A DNA stretch of 8,681 nucleotides from Candidatus Omnitrophota bacterium. Its GTDB lineage: Bacteria; Omnitrophota; Koll11; Gygaellales; Profunditerraquicolaceae. The position numbers and the translations under genes were made by a program. Under the pieces are notes generated by a model that saw only the letters and a list, made by a program, of their open reading frames with translations, was not told the DNA's origin and ran no database searches. The stretch lies in assembly GCA_028712045.1 (NCBI GenBank), contig JAQTRA010000034.1, positions 1 through 8,681 on the forward strand, read 5' to 3'. Below, piece after piece: positions 6,271 to 8,681 of this stretch (positions are counted from its first letter, which is position 1; every line of letters starts with the position of its first letter).

Positions 6271-8035
6271 AACAGCCCCTTTGGTAAGTATAATCGTGGT
6301 TAATTATAATCGAAGCCAATACCTTAAGGCTTGTTTTGAGGCACTCGCTAAGCTTAATTATCCGGCCGGCAGAGTGGAAATCCTGATGGTCGATAATTGC
6401 TCGGATGATGATTCAGTAAGTTTTGTTAAAAATAATTTTCCCAAAGTCAGGATATTAGAAAATGATATAAATAATTATGCCCGGGCTAACAATCTTGGCG
6501 TAAAAAATGCTAAGGGAGATTTTATCGCTTTTATTAACAATGATATCCAGGTTTCTGAAAATTGGTTGAGCGGGCTGGTAAATGCCATGAGTAAAGAAAA
6601 AAGCCTGGGCGCAGCCGGCGGTAAAATATTGCTGGAAGATGGAAAAATTCAGAGCACCGGCCATGAAGAGTATCCGGATTTCTACTGGGGAGACAGAGGT
6701 TTCCGGCAGGAAGATAAAGGGCAATATGAGCGCCCAGAGGAAGTGCTGAGTTTGTGCGGGGCAGCAGTACTTTTTAGAAAATCCTGCCTAAAGGATGTAG
6801 GGTTTTTTGATGAAGATTTTATTATGTATTTAGAAGATGTAGATATGTGTTTTAGATGTACTAAGCATAAATGGAAAGTTATGTATGTTCCTGAAAGTAT
6901 AGCTAAACATTATTTTCGGGGAACTAGCAGCGCTGAATCTGTAAGGTATTTTTCCGAAAGAAACAGGTTGTTATTGGTGGCAAAACATTTTCCCGAGCAA
7001 TTAGGTAAAGCATTATATGGTAAGGGGTATTTTACGCAAGGCAAAAATAACATTTACGATATTTTCCCGCTTATCTTTATGAAGTTATTCGAGTGCCAAA
7101 AGATAGATGCCCTAAAAGCTAATTTACCGGTTATTTTTAAAAATCTTAAAAATATTTCAACTTTAGAAAAAAGTATTTTAATGGATGAAATTAAGAACCT
7201 GGTTATCCAGAAAGAAGCGTCTCTGGCTGAGTTTAGCCGAGTAAATAATGAGCTGGCTTGCGTAAATACCCAGCTTGATGGACAGATCCAGAAAGCCGCC
7301 CAGGACCTGGGGTTTAAAGATAAGCTACTTAAGGAAAAAGAAGCATGTTTAGCTGAATTGACGAATGTAAATGCTCAGCTTCATGAACAGATTCAAAAAG
7401 CCTTAAATGACATTGGGCTTAAAAATAAGCTATTGCAGGAGAAAGAAGCGTCTCTGGCTGAGTTTAGCCGAGTAAATAATGAGCTGGCTTGCGTAAATAC
7501 CCAGCTTGATGAACAGATTCAAAAAGCTGCAAATGACCTGAAAGCACAGAACTGCTTATTACTGGAAAAACAGGATGTTTTGGATCAAAAAGAAATTCAA
7601 CTTCATAAAATTAAAGAAGAATTAATGGTAAGTAAGGATGATTTAGAGAAAATAATCAGGCTTGATCAAAAGATAAGGATCCTGCTTATAAAACCGCAAA
7701 GAGTTACTGTTGAAGATACGGAGGAAGTGATAAGAATTATAAAAAAGAAATATCCTCATTCTGCTGTTTATTTATTTTCTCACCTTTTGCCTCAGGATTA
7801 TGAAAAATTAGCCGGGAATAATAATTTAGAAAAAAGTTTAATTTATGGCCAAAAAGGCAGTAAATCATTGATAAAAATTTCAAAATTATACAGCAAGCTT
7901 TTTTTAACCAGGTTTGATTTAGCTGTAGCTTTATTATCTCATCAGCAAACAGAAAATTACGCCGGATACAAAAAGGCGAAATTGATTACTATTTTAAGTA
8001 ACTCAAGAAATCAGTGTTTTTATTACGTAGATTAA
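6263..8035 (+). CDS. GT2 glycosyltransferase fused to a heptad-repeat coiled coil and a Rossmann-like C-terminal domain
   Basis: This 590-residue protein has three parts. The first 270 or so residues are a GT-A fold GT2 enzyme: VSIIVVNYNRS near the start, VDNCSDDD (D44), INNDIQ (D94, DxD-like metal/nucleotide site), and CGAAVLFRK...GFFDEDFIMYLEDVDMCFR (E191, D192), resembling rhamnosyltransferase-type enzymes. Residues about 300-465 are charged, Gln/Glu/Lys-rich and heptad-repetitive, a predicted coiled coil with three tandem units. From about 470, KIRILLIKPQ...VIRIIKKKYPHSAVYLFSH and LTRFDLAVALL look like the first half of a GT9/heptosyltransferase-type Rossmann fold, but only 121 residues are present, so it is probably not a complete enzyme. 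I chose ATG 6263 over the in-frame TTG at 6200 because GGGAGA lies 9 bases upstream; it overlaps wzt by 8 bases. Confidence 0.87.
   Translation: MDKTAPLVSIIVVNYNRSQYLKACFEALAKLNYPAGRVEILMVDNCSDDDSVSFVKNNFPKVRILENDINNYARANNLGVKNAKGDFIAFINNDIQVSENWLSGLVNAMSKEKSLGAAGGKILLEDGKIQSTGHEEYPDFYWGDRGFRQEDKGQYERPEEVLSLCGAAVLFRKSCLKDVGFFDEDFIMYLEDVDMCFRCTKHKWKVMYVPESIAKHYFRGTSSAESVRYFSERNRLLLVAKHFPEQLGKALYGKGYFTQGKNNIYDIFPLIFMKLFECQKIDALKANLPVIFKNLKNISTLEKSILMDEIKNLVIQKEASLAEFSRVNNELACVNTQLDGQIQKAAQDLGFKDKLLKEKEACLAELTNVNAQLHEQIQKALNDIGLKNKLLQEKEASLAEFSRVNNELACVNTQLDEQIQKAANDLKAQNCLLLEKQDVLDQKEIQLHKIKEELMVSKDDLEKIIRLDQKIRILLIKPQRVTVEDTEEVIRIIKKKYPHSAVYLFSHLLPQDYEKLAGNNNLEKSLIYGQKGSKSLIKISKLYSKLFLTRFDLAVALLSHQQTENYAGYKKAKLITILSNSRNQCFYYVD
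7209..7280 (+). repeat. 72-bp perfect direct repeat, copy 1
   Basis: This stretch is identical to 7440-7511 over all 72 bases, with a 231-bp offset. It lies in coiled-coil unit 1. The offset equals 77 codons, or eleven heptads, so recombination between the copies would stay in frame and in coiled-coil register. Confidence 0.93.
7211..7567 (+). repeat. Three heptad-phased coiled-coil repeat units inside the GT2 fusion gene
   Basis: Three units begin KEA(S/C)LAE and contain N-x-Q/E-L...QIQKA. Unit 1 (7211-7336) has 42 residues, unit 2 (7337-7441) has 35 and unit 3 (7442-7567) has 42. All lengths are multiples of seven, and unit 2 differs from the others by one missing heptad, so the coiled-coil register is kept throughout. 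Confidence 0.85.
7440..7511 (+). repeat. 72-bp perfect direct repeat, copy 2
   Basis: This is the second copy, in coiled-coil unit 3. Its 3' end runs straight into a 19-base stretch (7509-7527) identical to unit 2 at 7383-7401, so this unit looks like a mosaic of units 1 and 2. Confidence 0.93.
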
Positions 8036-8041
8036 CCAGCT

Positions 8042-8047
8042 GAAGGA
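8042..8047 (+). promoter_or_regulatory. Ribosome binding site of the radical SAM gene
   Basis: GAAGGA lies four bases before the ATG at 8052, in the 16-base gap after the GT2 fusion gene. It supports 8052 as the start codon. Confidence 0.65.
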
Positions 8048-8051
8048 TTTT

Positions 8052-8681
8052 ATGAAAGTATTATTAATTGACCCACCCGGATGGCAAAAACATAGTTTGA
8101 GTTTAGGCTTAGCCTATCTGGCCGGGGCTCTGCAGGCAGCAAATCTCGATGTTTTGATATTAGACTTGAATAATCATACCTACTCCGATGAACGGATCAA
8201 TAAAATCATAATTGATTACCGGCCGGAAGTTATCGGGATATCTGTAAAAACAGCCACGGCGAATGTTTCTGCCCAGATTGTGCGCAGGTTAAAAAATATT
8301 TTTCCCAAGATTATTTATGTAGCCGGCGGCCCGCATATTACGCTTTGCGCAAAAGAATTTATCCAGGAGCATAAAGAGATCGATTTGGCAATTTCAGGCG
8401 AAGGGGAAGAAGCGTTGGTTAAGTTAATAAAAAATATTCAAGATGGGAAAAAGGATATTTCTAAGATAAGCGGTATAAGTTATCGTAAAGACGATAACGC
8501 GGTTTTTAGTAATACTTATGAAAATCTGGATATATCTAAATTAAATTTTCCGGTTTTTGACTGTGTCAAGGACATGGTTTTTACGGATTTTCGGTATCCT
8601 TTGCTTACGAGCAGGGGGTGCCCTTATGGTTGCATATTTGGCTGCGTAGGCTTGATTTCGGGAAAAAAATGCCGTGCCGGG
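8052..8681 (+). CDS. B12-binding radical SAM protein, N-terminal part (partial)
   Basis: The reading frame from ATG 8052 is open to the right edge (210 codons), so the gene is incomplete. It begins MKVLLIDPPGW, then LSLGLAYLAGALQAANLDVLILDLN, PEVIGISVKTATANVSAQIVRRLK, IIYVAGGPHITLCAKEF and DLAISGEGEEALVKLI. This is the Rossmann-like cobalamin-binding domain (about residues 1-130) of class B radical SAM enzymes, which perform methylations and other difficult C-C or C-P chemistry. The FeS-cluster loop follows as TSRGCPYGCIFGCVGLISGKK. The spacing here is Cx3Cx3C rather than the usual Cx3Cx2C: Gly (codon 8640-8642) sits where the third Cys is expected, although a Cys follows directly. Such genes occur in glycan and lipid loci, where they may modify sugars or lipid carriers; the substrate cannot be told. 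It lies 16 bases after the GT2 fusion gene, in the same apparent operon. Confidence 0.88.
   Translation, partial: MKVLLIDPPGWQKHSLSLGLAYLAGALQAANLDVLILDLNNHTYSDERINKIIIDYRPEVIGISVKTATANVSAQIVRRLKNIFPKIIYVAGGPHITLCAKEFIQEHKEIDLAISGEGEEALVKLIKNIQDGKKDISKISGISYRKDDNAVFSNTYENLDISKLNFPVFDCVKDMVFTDFRYPLLTSRGCPYGCIFGCVGLISGKKCRAG

Noticed and set aside
7209..7567. Repeats considered as CRISPR-like or mobile-element repeats
   Set aside because: They are in frame within a coding region, have coiled-coil protein sequence, and their spacers are also repeats rather than unique sequences.

Overview
The window holds an A/T-rich bacterial surface-polysaccharide locus, tightly packed on the + strand. It is of the ABC-transporter-dependent (Wzm/Wzt) type. 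Wzm/Wzt export, a MraY/WecA-like polyprenyl-phosphate sugar-phosphotransferase and cytoplasmic glycosyltransferases point to a Gram-negative (didermal) bacterium making an O-antigen-like or related export polysaccharide. The protein style (short divergent PpiD/SurA-like N-terminus, Wzt with tandem C-terminal sugar-binding domains, B12-dependent radical SAM protein in a glycan locus) reminds me of uncultivated lineages such as Omnitrophota. That placement is an impression from memory and cannot be shown from the window alone.

Layout. Positions 1-78 are the first 26 codons of a minus-strand gene with a strong ribosome binding site, possibly a membrane-anchored peptidyl-prolyl isomerase. Positions 79-191 are a divergent promoter region. 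Next comes a GT4 glycosyltransferase (192-1346) whose -10 box ends 6 bases before its only possible start codon, so its mRNA is probably leaderless. A second promoter overlaps the end of that gene and would drive the rest: the sugar-phosphate transferase (1407-2393), an FAD-dependent amine-oxidase/UDP-galactopyranose-mutase-like enzyme (2386-3690), the Wzm permease (3693-4514), the Wzt ATPase with two C-terminal beta-sandwich domains (4495-6270), a GT2-coiled-coil-Rossmann-like fusion protein (6263-8035) and the start of a B12-binding radical SAM enzyme (8052 to the window end). These genes overlap or sit 2-16 bases apart, as expected for one operon.

How they would work together (inference from families): the transferase loads a first sugar phosphate onto undecaprenyl phosphate, the GT4 and GT2 enzymes extend the chain, the FAD enzyme may make or modify a nucleotide sugar, and Wzm/Wzt exports the lipid-linked glycan after the Wzt C-terminal region recognises it. 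The most interesting points are the heptad-phased coiled-coil repeats in the GT2 fusion protein, with a 72-bp perfect DNA repeat, which could form a tunable spacer or chain-length ruler; the tandem Wzt domains; and replacement of normally conserved catalytic residues in the transferase (Asp to Asn), in the ATPase H-loop (His to Gln) and in the radical SAM cysteine motif at the very window edge.
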